Positions 44,437-57,270 of a stretch of 64,000 nt of DNA are shown piece by piece. The stretch is from the NCBI GenBank assembly GCA_019022495.1, contig JAFEKR010000009.1:1364001-1428000 (forward strand), read 5' to 3'. Source of the DNA: Epichloe hybrida (lineage: Eukaryota > Ascomycota > Sordariomycetes > Hypocreales > Clavicipitaceae). Made by a program: the position numbers and the translations under genes. A model generated the notes under the pieces. That model did not search any database and was not told where the DNA came from. It worked only from the letters and a program-made list of their open reading frames with translations. The first letter of the stretch is position 1, and every line of letters starts with the position of its first letter.

Positions 44437-47400
44437 ATATCTAGCTAATGATAAAAGGAAGAAAGTAAAAAAAAGAAAATAAGGCTATCTATAAGTCCTC
44501 TAAAGAATCTCCTTTTATAAAGTCCTTTGCCTTTATTATCTAAAGAAAGCAAATGAAATTGTTGTGTTTGATGTGTTCTAGACCCTTTGTAAATCCGTTA
44601 GCAATCATTTCTTCCATACTAATCTGTTAAAGACGAAATTCCCCTTCGCGAGCTTTCTGTATAATCCATTTATACTGTAGATTAATATAACGAGTACGTC
44701 CTTTATGCTTCTTATTAAGCATATTAGCTTTAGTATTCTAGCTATCTATAAAAAGAAGTAACGGTTGTAATTGCTTAATCCTAAAGTTGTTAAGCAGCTT
44801 AGCGATCTATACTATTAAGAGACTAGTTAGCGTAAGGTTAATGAATTCTGCCTCTATTAAGCTAAGAGCTATTAGAGTTTATTTCTTTAATTGCCATAGA
44901 ATTAATCCTCTAGCTAGTATTATAATGTAACTAGCAGTTAATCTTCTAGTATCTAGATTATTAGCAAGCGAAGCGTTGCTATAGCCCTTTACCTAAAGCA
45001 TAGATTTAATATCTATAGTAGTTAATCCTCTAAGAATAATTCCTAAATCATCTGCTCCTATAAGGTATTGCTAAAGATAATTCTAAAGGTTTACATGCAC
45101 TTACTTTAGCGTAGAATTCGCACTATAAAGTTAATTAACTATAAACGTAATATTAGGTTGCGTGGATATAGAAAGCTAGTTAAAGCTTCCTATTTGCTTT
45201 GCCTAATCTAAAAGGTTATAGACTATATTAAGTTCCTTCTAGTTAGCTAGTATTACGGTCTTTAGAAGCTAAGGAACCTTTGTTACGTTAAGGTTCTTAA
45301 TATTAAATTTCTTTATAATACTTTATACGTAGATCTTTTAATACAAAAGCATCGTTTAGTTAGATCAATTGCGAATGAATTTAATGCTAAGGAATAGTTT
45401 AACGTCTCCTAGGTGCTTCAATTTGTACTACTTCTATAGTTCTTTAATAATAGTCATAATAATCACAAGGGTCTTTCCTGCAATAATTATATTATCTATA
45501 TATAAAAGAAGGATAATATTATTACGTTAAAAGATATAGAGTTTGCTTAATAATCAATAGAAGCCCTGCTTTTTAAGTTCCTTAGTAATATTATCTAACC
45601 ACTAAAGAGGAGAGGGAGGTAAACTGTAAAGAGCTCTATTAAGCTTATAGACTCTAGTTATGCTATTAGAGTAGCTATGAGGTTATCTAATGTAAATGTC
45701 TCCTCGCGCTTTAGCGTTAAGAAAGGCGTTGACAATATCACATTATTACTAATTATAATTAAGGATTACAATAAGTGTATAGAAAACTCATAAGGAAACC
45801 AAGTATGTAACTGCTATATAAAGGTCTTTATAATTAAATACCTCTGGATTCTAGTCTCCTCTTATAACCTATCTTGCTTTTGCGTATGGTTCCTTATTAA
45901 TTAGATGCTTAACTATATAAACCGATTAACCATTAAAGATCTTAGTATCTTTCGGAGTAAATACTAGGTTCTAGCTGTTCTTTTTATAAATCTTAATAAG
46001 TTCTTTCTTCTCTATAAGTCTCTAGAAGCTATGATAGTTATTTATAGCTTTAGCCTTAAACTAGTTAGATAGAATCTTAATCTTTGTATTAGCCACACTA
46101 GCTACTTTAATTATAAGAAAGGCATATAAGGTGGTTATCTCCTCTACTTTATTGTTATATAGGTTGTTATTATAGTAATGAATTACTAGGTTTAATCAGC
46201 AGGAGTCTTAGGGAAGAGCCTTCTTCTTGCTAGAAGTTATAATATTAAGATAATCTTAATGTGTATTAGATTAAAGTAATTATCTTAGGGTTTCGGATTT
46301 GGATTCTAGCTATTAGCGTAGGATATTATTATTATCTTCGGCTTCTTTATCTAGAAAGGCTCTAGGTTAACGCCTTAGTAGCGTTACATCTTTGCCCTTA
46401 ATTTGCTATTATTAGCCTCTTATGAGGTCCTCTTATTATAAAGGGCTTTTAGAGGGTATTAGGAGATAGCTCTATGGTTTCTCTAGTAAAGGAGAATCAT
46501 TATCCTCCTTAAGAGAGTGGTAATTATTATCTGTTTCTAAGGTGTTTAATTAGCTTTCCGCAAAATAAACCTTCTTCTTCTTTGTGTGTAAATAAGAATT
46601 CTCTTGTGCCACAGGTGGGATATTAATAATGCGTTGTCCCTTATTAGCAAAAGAGGGATTAATTAGATTCGTGATATAAATAACTTTATTATCCTCAAAT
46701 TTAGTATAGGCAGGCATGTCTCTTTTATTAAAATAAATATCCCTTACATAAATAATCCTCTAATCTTCAGGGATCCAAACCTTATAAAGATAATATTTAG
46801 GGCCTTCCATGCCTATAAGTTAACCCTTCTTAGCTCTTAGTGCTATCTTCTAGGATTAAACACGCCGTTCATTAGGAATTCGTACGTACGTAATGCATCC
46901 CTATATTCATAAATTACAAATTAAGGCTATGTTATTAAGTCTAAGGGTTTTAAATAAGGCTTGTTAAGGAGATTAATTATTCTTATTACTATAAGTAAGT
47001 AATAGATTAGTGATTTTAGCTGCGTGCTTCATAGCATATAGCCATAGAAGTTCTAGTAATTCAGCTTTAATTATTAAGGCTCTTACTGTCTTTATAAGAG
47101 TTTAACTAGCGTATTCAATAATGCCTTAATAGGCAGGAACATATAGCGCGCTAGTCTAAAGGATAATTCCTTCCTTCTAATAATAAGTTCTAAACTTCTC
47201 TCTAAGGAATTCCGTTATGTTATTAGTATAGAAGCATTTAATAGTAAATCCGCTACTTATATTCTTAATAGTAGTTTTCTAAGCCTAAATTGCTTTAACT
47301 ACACTAGATCTGTTAACTATTAGAATTACCTAGTAAAAGCGTGTGTGAATGTTAATTACATGTAAAGTATGCTTTTTCCCTCTAAACCCTTCGGGTTTAT

Positions 47401-49034
47401 ATTTAATAAAGTCCTAGAAAACGCGCAAAAGAAAATTCGTAGTATTATTTGACTCCTCTTAATGAATTATTTAAGGGGCCTTTAACAACAAGTAAGCTAA
47501 GTAATAGAAGTTAATCACAGAGGCAGGATCTACAGAGATTCCTGCTTCTTTACATACAAGTAGGATTCGTTCCTTCCTTGCGTGACTAAGTCTCTTATAT
47601 AAAAGACTAAATTCAACTCGCTTAGTAACTAATTTGCTTATTAATACCGCAAAGTTGTAATGAGGTTCCTTCTCTTGTACAACTAGTGTAGAAACATTTA
47701 ACTTCTAGTTATACTTTCTAATAACTAAGCTATTAGACGTTAAGATTAATTAGTCTTTAAACCTATCTATAATAACTCCTCCTCGCTTAAGAAGTCCTAG
47801 TGAAATTATATTAACTTTAGCCTTTAGTGTGTATTAAGTGTTTAGAAGGTCTAGATATCCTTCTCTAATAGGGATTGTCACATTGCTAATTCCTTTAACT
47901 ATAAGTTCCTTACTGTTGCTAGCTATTATTGGCTTAGCATTAACATTAGTATTTAAATAAGTGAACCATTTAGTTAAATTAAATATGTGTGTGTTACATC
48001 TAGTGTTAAGGATATAGTCCTCCTTAGTAAGGTAATTTAATAGCGTTTAAAAGGAATAGTCCTAATTAATTGCCATAAGAGTAAGATTACCTCTAGTGCT
48101 CACAATATCTAGGGAAGCTGTAGTCTTAGCTATTATAGCTATGTTAGCTTTCTTCTTCATTAATTTAGGCATCTTTTCTGGATAAAGCTTCTAATAATTA
48201 TCCTTTAAATGGATTAGTCTTCCTAGGGAAATTAAATAACCGCAATCTAGCTTCATAGCCTTAGAGGTTTCGTTCCTCTTCTTCTAACCTTTATCTTTAG
48301 ATTTCGAATTATTATCCTTATTATTCTTCTATTACTACTGCTAGGTGCTAAAGTTAACCTTTAACTCCTTCTAAACCTTATTAGCTTCGTATATTAAATA
48401 ATAAAGCATATTTTCCTTTATGAGTTCTAATTTAAAGAATCCTTTAATCTTCTAGGCGTTATGGATTTTAGGCATTAAGTCTTTAATTGCTTTAATCATC
48501 TATGATACCCAAATAATATTAGGAATCTTCTTAATCTTACAAATGCGATTCTAAAGGTTCTAGTAGCAGTCTAGCTAAGCTCTTATTATAGCAAAATCAG
48601 CCCTCTTTAATTAGGAGAATTGCTATAAAAGCTTAATAATTACTAAATTAGCCTTAAAGCTATAATCACTTTTAATCAATTCTATTATTTAAGTAACTAG
48701 CTTAGTATTAGTCTATCTAGCGTGGGTTAAGTTCTTTTAAACTTATAAAGAAAGGCTTTGCTAAATAATAGAAGAGAGGATAGTATAATACTTATTAGTC
48801 TATTTAGACTAAGGAATCTTGCTAGTTAGATATGCTATAAGTTATATAATGCGAACTTATATTTAAATTAAGATTTCCTATTCTTTAAAGTTCTTTACCC
48901 CTTTTAGTAGTGTAATAACTATAGTCCTTATATACTAGGCTTTTATAATATTATTAAGTTCCGTTAAATCTAGTGAAGTGGCTAGAATTACTATATTACT
49001 TATATTAAAGGGTAGGGTTATATATTAGAATTCA
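44437..49034 (-). pseudogene. Copia C gag-pol remnant
   Basis: On the minus strand near 44800-44640 a copia RNase H reads LLLFIDSQNTKANMLNKKHKGRTRYINLQ, in two pieces matching the family DNQGA...HxRTKHIDI pattern with RIP changes. The RT to gag regions further right are stop-filled but keep the expected order. It belongs to a different copia lineage from A and B, judging by the RNase H motif. Confidence 0.72.
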
Positions 49035-49149
49035 TGTACTCCTATTACTATATGTACTTAATACTAATTATTATTAATTTAGTCTAATAGGAGTTGTGGT
49101 AGTAGCTCTCTAATAATTAAATTACTATATAACTGCTAATATATAGAGA

Positions 49150-51658
49150 TATAAAGTTAAGAGTAAGGGGTGTTTTTAAATACTCTTTTAAAGTTTTACC
49201 TTAGCCTAATTAGAAGGCGTTTATTATACTTACTTTACCTACTTTACCTTATACTACTATACCTATAATACTAATTACACCTAAATATCTAGTTTTTCGA
49301 TCAACTAGAAATAAGCAAATTAACTGTTTATTATACGGTATAGGGCTGATTTTTAGCGTATCCCCCTCTATTTAATCTAGAGCTCTAGGGGGGTTAGGGA
49401 TAGCTAATTTCCTAGGTCTTCTAACTGCCTTAGATTAATCACAAGCTATACATTTAAAGTCTTTATCCTTAATTTTAGAAAAATCAGGGATTTCTTTAGT
49501 TATAAGGCTTGTTTTCTTTAGCAAAGGAAGCCCTAGGTGCCCTAATTGTACATGCCATAGGCTAGCTAGTTCCAGTAACTTTTGATATTAAAGGTCTTTA
49601 GGGCCTGAATTAGGGTCTAGATTCGGGTCTAGATTAGGGCCCTCTCTGTTAGTCCCCTGCTAGGCCCCTTAAGAACCACAGGCCTCTTAGGGAGGTATTA
49701 GGGACCTTTTTCCTCCACTAAGGCCCTCTAACACCCCTAAATCTATTTCTTTAGATTTATAAGGGACCTAACCTAGGGCTATAGGCGTTGGAGAAGGGAC
49801 TAAATCCCCTAAATCATCCCGTACGACTTCTTCAATATCATCATCATCTTCGTCAATTTCAGCGATTTCGTCCAAATCAGAAGCCTAATCCGGCTTTTTA
49901 GAGGGAATTTGAACCTCTATAGGGTAGCTAATCGGATAGCTATAACCCCTAAAGCTAGCATAGGTAAAAGGTCGGATATAATGAGATTTTTTACAGGGCC
50001 CTTTATGTAACGTTAGTGTAGATTGGTTTTTAACGTAAAAGAAAAAACTATGTTTTTCTACATCTAGGTAAGCAATACAAGACCTATCTTTAAGATAAAG
50101 ATAGTTTTTTATAAAGCAACTGCTAGATATATAGTGAATAAGGCCACTAACTATATTAACATTAAGCTAAGGAAAATATAAAGCATCCTTTAGCACTAAG
50201 GTCCTATATTTATTAGGTTTCTTTTAATATAAGACCTCAAAAACAGCACTACCGTGACCCTTAGGATAAATAGGGCCACCACCGGTTATAATAGGGTTGG
50301 ATTCCCCCTTCTTAAAAGGGGTATAATCCCTAAAGACCTCCCTAGAATTAACTATATATACGGTCAAACCTATATTATATAATAGGGCCTTTTTCATGTC
50401 TTTACTGTAATAATTAAAACCATTTAAGGTATTAATTTCTTGTTTTTCATTATCCAAATCACTAGAGCTAGAATTAGAGCTACTATCGCTAGAGCTCTTA
50501 TAACTAGTCTTATAATTACTAGGTTTCTTATACGGATTAAGTGCTCCGTTAGAAAGGTTGTAATTTCCTAGCATAAAAGAACATTCTATAAGTTCTTTAG
50601 TATCCTTTTTATCTGATTTTTAACCCTTTTGCTTCTTTTTCTTCTTATTAGAATTAGAAGAGCCCTTATTTTCTTCAGAGCCTTCTTTCTTCTTCTTCTA
50701 ACCTTTAGGGGCCTTTTCTTTATCTTTAGCGCCCTTTTCTAGGTCTTTAGCCCTATAATTTAGGGCTTTAGCTACCGTAGATGACTTATCCCTCTGTTCA
50801 GCTAGAAGGTCTGCCATTAGGAATTCAAGATTTAGGGCTTCTAGGGGGACCCCTATAGCCCTATTCGTACGCATGCTAAATCGTTACCTCTTAGCCCACT
50901 AAGGGAAGGTTGATTTTAGGGATTAAAGATATTAATTAACCTGATCTATAGGATTAATTAGGACCCCTAAAATCAATAATCTAGCTAGTAGATTATTAAA
51001 AACTGCATTAAAGGCTTCTAAAGTCCCCTTAAATCCATGAAAATTCAGGTTATGAAATTCAGAATATAGGGACCCCCTCTGGATTTCAATGCTATGTGAA
51101 TACTGCCGTACAAGTAAATTATAGGCTTCTTCAGGTGATTTTTGCCAAGTTATAGCGGCTTAGGGGCCTTCCGTACAACTATCCCTTAGTAACATAAGGA
51201 TAATAGCTTAGTCAGCGTCCCCTAGCACCCTAGAAATATCCGGATTATCTAGAAAATTAGGCATGCCTAAAGCTCTAAATTAGATAGTTAGGGCTTGTTT
51301 CCATTGATCAAAATTTTCAGCTCCTTTAAGCTTAGCAGTCTCAGGGAAGCTATAAACCCTCTTATTAAATTCCTTAATAATCGAATTATTAAAGGCAGCT
51401 TGTACAGAGCTAGATTCAGGTGCCTTATCTTGAATAGGCTGCTGAATTTGCTACTAACTAGCGGGCTTAGCAGCTTCCACACCCTCCATAGGTCTATCAT
51501 TAATAGCTAAAGTCAAAGACTCTAGCTTCTCTATTACTAGATTGATAGCATTTTGTTGTTTAATAACCTGCTCTTTTAGCTAGTTATTTAGAACCTCTTG
51601 CGCACTAAGATCAGGGACTAGAGGTCCCTGACCTTGTTAATTGGTAGCTATCTTCCAA
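49150..51658 (-). pseudogene. Copia D fragment: gag, protease and start of integrase
   Basis: Minus strand. Gag-like Lys/Glu/Ser-rich sequence with MADLLAEQRDKSS near 50820 is followed by an intact 116-codon frame (50574-50224). This contains the protease region around LTVYIVNSREVF, aligned to the copia D-S/T-G-A...H pattern with the Asp/Gly altered. LKDALYFP.LNVNIVS follows. A GAG-pre-integrase block (LWHVQLGHLGLPLL near 49560) and the integrase start come next. RT and RNase H are missing; the sequence stops near 49150 beside copia C. RIP is weaker here than in neighbouring elements. Confidence 0.78.
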
Positions 51659-51944
51659 TTTTATAGAAGGGAAGTCTTCTATTCGTACTGAAATTCCTTT
51701 TTATAGAAGGGAAAAGCTTCTATCCGCGCTGAATTTCCTTTTTATAGAAGGGAAAAGCTTCTATTCTTGCTGAACTTCCTTTTTATAGAAGGGAAAGCTT
51801 CTGTATTGTTCGTGCGCTTCCTGTTTTATAGAAGGGAAGTCTTCTATAACCACAATGATTTCTTTTTAAAGAAGGGAATAGCTTCTATCTCGCGGGTCCT
51901 TCCTGTTTTATAGAAGGGAAGTCTTCTATAACCGTACGCAAAGT
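51659..51944. repeat. 41-bp minisatellite with internal hairpins, 7 copies
   Basis: Seven units of about 41 bp begin TTTTATAGAAGGGAA and continue with CTTCTAT. Each unit contains an inverted repeat (ATAGAAG...CTTCTAT) able to fold into a hairpin. The second half of each unit is more variable. It lies directly upstream (minus strand) of the copia D gag region. Confidence 0.88.
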
Positions 51945-52744
51945 GCACTAGAAAGAATTTTATAGTGATAGGCTAGGCTCATAACCTATTGAAATGTAGG
52001 GAGCTAGTTGCCAGCTGGCAACAGCTGTACAGGTGTAGCTCTACGGTTAGGGACTAGTAGAACCACCACGTTGAATATTTATTTAACGCAACGCAATGGA
52101 AGGTTTCGGCAGTTATCAACTAATTAAATTCAATCTAGATGACTTTTACGATATCTTATATACTAATAGAATTGATTTTAGTGACGTTATACGGGCAATG
52201 TGGCTGTTGGATTAAGAGGCCTAGCTATCTAGCTAGATTGAAAAGATCTTCTTCCTCTCATATACCCACTAACCGTATTGGTGGATTTAGACCGCTAAAG
52301 AGGTCTTACGGGCCACTTTTTATTTTCCGCAAAATTCATTTATATATAAAATCCAAAAAATCAACTCACCACCATATAAACTAGCAACCTATATGCACCA
52401 AATTTTAGTCTAAAAAATATTCCTGCATAAAATAAAAGCCCTGTCTTCTAGCTTTAATTTGCTATATGTAAGACTTTTATATGACCTTTAGTTAAAGAGA
52501 AAATCGCTATCAAAGATAGCTATAGGGTAACCTGCTTACGTCACCCTAGCTTACCTAATTACTAGTGGCTATGTGGTTGTGGCTGCGCTTGTAGCCACAA
52601 CGCAATTGAATAATCCACAATTGATTTGGATTAGTTATCCACACGGTCGGTCACAGCTGTTGGCAGCTGCGACGTAGCCATTGACGGCCACCTTTGCGAC
52701 CGTTGACAGCTGCAGTGCAGCTGTCAGGCTTGCAATGCAAGCTA
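51945..52744 (-). other. Hairpin-rich, low-RIP leader or LTR of copia D
   Basis: About 800 bp with normal GC between two RIP-degraded blocks. It contains a perfect 16-bp palindrome (52007-52022, GTTGCCAGCTGGCAAC), an 8-bp-stem hairpin (52577-52600), a near-perfect 21-bp palindrome (52705-52725) and a 15-bp one (52728-52742). By position it would be the 5' LTR and leader of copia D, but no second copy exists in the window to prove LTR ends. Confidence 0.5.
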
Positions 52745-52869
52745 GTAATAGAAAGGTCCTTTAACTAGAAAGGGCTAAAAATAGGTCTTATTTTTAACAG
52801 TACTTAGTAGCTATATAATAGATTATTTAAGTTATCTAAGTAAATTAACTTTGTTTTCTAATATCTTTA

Positions 52870-55800
52870 GTGTATTAAGTTATAAAATATAATTACCTTA
52901 TATTAACTTTATTACTTAGCTATTACTTATAGTTATTAATAATTTCTCTAGTAATAAAATCCCTTTTTAATACCTAAGAATTCTCTAAAGTATTATAGCC
53001 CTTTTATTTAACTAGATATTTATAATGCCTTTTGTTATAGTAGTGTAAAATAATTCTCTTAACTTTAAACTCTTATTTATTTTCTTTAATAGTATCTTAT
53101 AGTAAGGATATATCTTCTATATTTATTAAGTCCCCTTTAAAAGGTTTAAGACTAGTAATATTAAATATATTATATAATTAAGTCCTAGGTGGTAATTTTA
53201 ATTAATATACTAATCTATAACTTCTAATTACCTTTTTAATCTTATAGGGGCCTAGATACTTTATAGCTAGCTTCTTACTAGGGTATCTTAGGTTAATGTT
53301 TTTTATTAATAATAAAACATAGTTACTAACTTTAAACCTTATTAGAGTTCTCTTCTAGTTATAATATTTTTTATACTAAGTATATAAGTTACTTAGAAGC
53401 TACTTAATTATAGTGTGCTTCTCTTAGTGCTAAAATCTTACTTTTAGCTTAATTATTTACTAAAGGGATATTTACTACTACTTACTACAAACCTCTAGGA
53501 TTATAACCTTATAATGCCTCTGCTAGTGTGTAGCTATGCATTAAGTAATTGCTTATGTTATACGCAAATTGCGCTATTAATAGGTTATCTACCTAATTAG
53601 TTTGTTTAGCATAAGTAAAAGCCCTTAAATAATGTTCTAAGACCTAGTTTAAATGTTCTATCTAACTGTCTATCTAGGGGTAAAAAGCAGTGCTAAGTAG
53701 CCGCTTTATTATAAGAAAATAGCAAAAAGTTATCTAGAAACCACTAGTAAATGTAAAACCTTAGTTTATTATAATACCTTCTAGGGCTTTATAGTCTTTA
53801 AAAACATATTCTAAGAACATAGTTACTAGCCTATCGCTAGTTAGTTACGTTAATATAGGGATGTAAATACTATATTTTATGAAATAGTTAATAATAACTA
53901 AAATTACGTTATAGGTTTAATTTAAATCTTTCACTAGTGAAAGTCTAGTAATAAAATCTATTAATAATTCTTAAAAAAGGCGATTAGGCACTAGTAATAT
54001 AGCTAGCTTACTATATAGTTTATAATGCCTTGGTTTTAAAGTCTAATAATTTATATAAGTGCTAATATATACCTTTATATCTTTCTTTATTATTAGCTAA
54101 TAATATTAGTTTGTAATCTAATAAAGAGTTTTGCTTACTCCTTAGTGCCTAGTAGTAAGGTTATTATAAGTTAGTAATAAAATTTCTTTTCTTATACCTA
54201 GAGGAATAGAAACATAATTCTTAAATATTAATAGCTTAGAGGGTTTAATTAACTATATCTAGGACATAGCTAAATTGCTACTTTTAAGTAACTTTAATTA
54301 AGCTATAGTAAAGTTATTACCTTGCTATACTTTATATAATAAGACTTAAATTAGGGGTTTTAATTCTAAGCTCTTTTCTAAAAAGTTAGAGTTAAACTTA
54401 GAAAAGGTTCTTTAAATAGATTAGATCCTAGCTATAATATCTTTATAAGTAATTAGTTTAATAAATACTTTTAGTCTTATAGGGACATAGATAAGTGATG
54501 TTTTTAAGGGGCACTCTTGCTACTTACTAGTAATAACCTATGCTAGTCTATCCCTATTAGTAATAGCTAGTCTAATAGGAAAATTAAAATAATTAAGTAA
54601 TGAATAATATATGTGCTAGGTACTAACAGTATTACTATAGCTAGCTTATTACTTATTAACTAAAGTATAAAAAGTATTAAATAACCTTACTAATATAACT
54701 CTTCTAAGATTATCTAGATTATTAGGTTCTTTAGGAATATAGTTAAGTTATGATTTTTTAAAACCCTAGATATTAGTAGTATTATTACAGTGTTATTATA
54801 ACTAACTATTAGTTACATTAAGTGATGTTTTTGTAGAGCCTATGGCATTAATAATATTACTATAGTGTTCCTATCTCTTAGTATTTATAAATTTAGATAA
54901 AAAGGTAAGAAGTTATATAATTATTACTTTCTCTTTCCTTGCCTTACTTATAAAATCTAGTTTTCTTAAAAGTAAGTTAGTAGGATTTAATTTCCTTATA
55001 TAATATATAATCTTAAAGTTAAAAGGACAAAGCTTATTAAGCGTAGTTACTTACCTACTAGTAAGCTTAGGCTTTATAGTAAGGTACTTATAGTTTAAAT
55101 AATCTATAATAACTTTAATTATATAAGCTAAATAAGCAAGATAGTGTCTCTATATGCGAAAAGCCTCTTAGATAGCTAATAATTTGCTATTAGGTGTTAA
55201 ATATTATAATTTAGTATTAGTTATCTTTCTTAATATAAATATAACTAGGTGCTAGTGACCTAGCACTAATATTGTGAGTATAGCCTTAATTGTATGTCTA
55301 GATGTATCTGTCTCTACTCTAAGATACGTAAATGGGTTAAAATACACTAAAATTAGCGCTTTCTAAAATCTTTATTAAAGCTCTCTAAACGCTACTATCT
55401 TATAGGGTTCTAGTTTAAATATTACTAGTTAATTCCCTCTAAGGCAATTTGTTAATAGAATAATAACTTTACTATACTATTTAATAAAACGGTAGTAAAA
55501 TCTAGTAAAACTAAGAAATAACTAAATATTAAAAACGCTGCGTGGTATTAGCTAGGTTGTAATTACTTTAACTCTTGCTAGGTCTATTATAATACCTTTC
55601 TCTAATATCTTAAAGCCTAAAAATTTAACTTCCTTAACTAAAAATTAACAATTCTTAAGGTTAATAAAAAGACCTACCTCTTTAAACCTATGTAAAACTT
55701 ATTTAATATGCTTTATATAATCTTTAACCTTACTGCTATATATTAGCATATTATCTAGATAAATAATGTAAGTCTTATTAATAAGTCCTTTAAGAGTATT

Positions 55801-57256
55801 GTTAATATACTCCTAAAAAGTCACTAGTATATTAACTAGTCTAAATAGCATTACTAGATATTTAAAGTAGTTATATTAATAATAGAATGCTATTTTTTAC
55901 TTATTACCTAAGTAAATACGTAGCTAGTGGTATGTATCTTTTAAATCTAGGACTATAAAAATAACTACGCTTACTAATTAATTAAGAATTTTAGCAATAA
56001 GGGGCAAAGGGGCCTTATTCTTAATTATGATCTTATTTAGGCCCTTATAATTCATATAAAGCCTTAATTTCCCTCCTTTCTTTAAAATAAATAAAATTAG
56101 GGCTCTAGCTAGGCTAACTAATCTTTTAATTTACCCTTTAAGCTATACACTTATAAGGTACTCTCTAAGAACCTCTAGCTCCTTTTTAGCTAAATTATAT
56201 ATAGGCCCCTAAGGTAGTGTTTTCCCTTCTTCTAATTTAATTATATAAGTGTAACCTCCTAGTTTAAGAAGCTTACTTACTAACTCTTTAGAAAAAACAT
56301 CTATAAACTCCCTATATTCTTCTAGGATTATTAGTATAAGGCGCTTAGTGCTCTTATCCTAATTTAATATAGCTTCTTTGCTGCTTACGTTTTCTAAAAT
56401 TAGCATGATTATAATACCTTTGCTTTTTTGCTATAAATAAGTGTACTTAAGGATTTATATAGCTACTTTACTATTTATTTATATATCTATTACTACTAGG
56501 TTCTCTAATTAGCCTTCTCCTTTTCCTTTTTAATTTTTATTTTCTAGAATACTTAGCTTAATCTTTATTACTCCTAATAATAAAGTAACTACTACTATTT
56601 TTTTCTCTTTATATACTTGCTACTTACTATAAGTAAAAGAGAGATATTCTATTATTACTAAATATCTCTAGTATTTATGCTCCTAACATATAATTATAGG
56701 TAAATACTCCTTAATCTAGTCTATACCTAGAATTATCCCTTTACCTATATTAGCAATAAAGTAGCTAACTTAGTAGACCTTTATAAATCCTATACTATCT
56801 TTTATCTTAACTAATTTTTTTAGAATTCCTTAATATAAAATTACTTTTTTGCTTACACTCTCTAATATCCTATTTAATTAGATTATATTTTCCTAATCCT
56901 TTTTTAATAATAATTTTAGATAAATTATTAAAGACTATGCGCTTATATTAAATAGCGCTTACATAGCTAACCACTAGTTATCTTATTATAAAGATACCTA
57001 TATTCTTATTCTATTATCTATAGGGTATTCCACGGCAAGATCGCATTCCTAGGTCTATGCTAATTAAACTAGTATTATATTAGGAGACATAGCTTTATTA
57101 CTACTTTCCCTATGCTTCTTAGTTATGTGTTTAGTACTTTTATAGGTAAAATAATCTAGTGCCTAATAAGTTAGTATAGCATGCCTAGGCTTTCTATATT
57201 TATAGCACACTAGGGATAATCTTTTCCCTTAGTTTTCGCTCTATTACTACGCCCTA
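52870..57256 (-). pseudogene. Second gypsy pol remnant
   Basis: RIP-type stops are read through on the minus strand. The RT motif KKGGKLRLYMNYKGLNKI lies at about 56090-56035 (family KKDGSLRLCVDYRGLN, the Asp changed to Asn), followed by IVLDLKDTYHQLRI. The integrase has LSTAFYPQIDSQIEHLNQ near 53670. The C-terminal chromodomain has KYLVK.KGYNTLENS. All catalytic regions contain stops or substitutions. Confidence 0.8.
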
Positions 57257-57270
57257 TCTATGGGCAAAGT

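Larger units (their letters stand above)
44159..49130 (-). mobile_element. Ty1/copia retrotransposon C, only the 3' LTR found
   Basis: The 264-bp LTR at 44159-44422 begins TGTCAAAGG and ends TTCTTAACA. Next to it is a minus-strand polypurine tract (CTAGGGGCGG, 44423-44434). Moving right on the minus strand come RNase H (about 44640), RT (45000-46000), integrase (46800-47700) and gag, starting near 49034. No second LTR copy was found near 49.1 kb, where one is expected, so the 5' end is truncated or replaced by copia D sequence. The right boundary is approximate. Confidence 0.75.
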
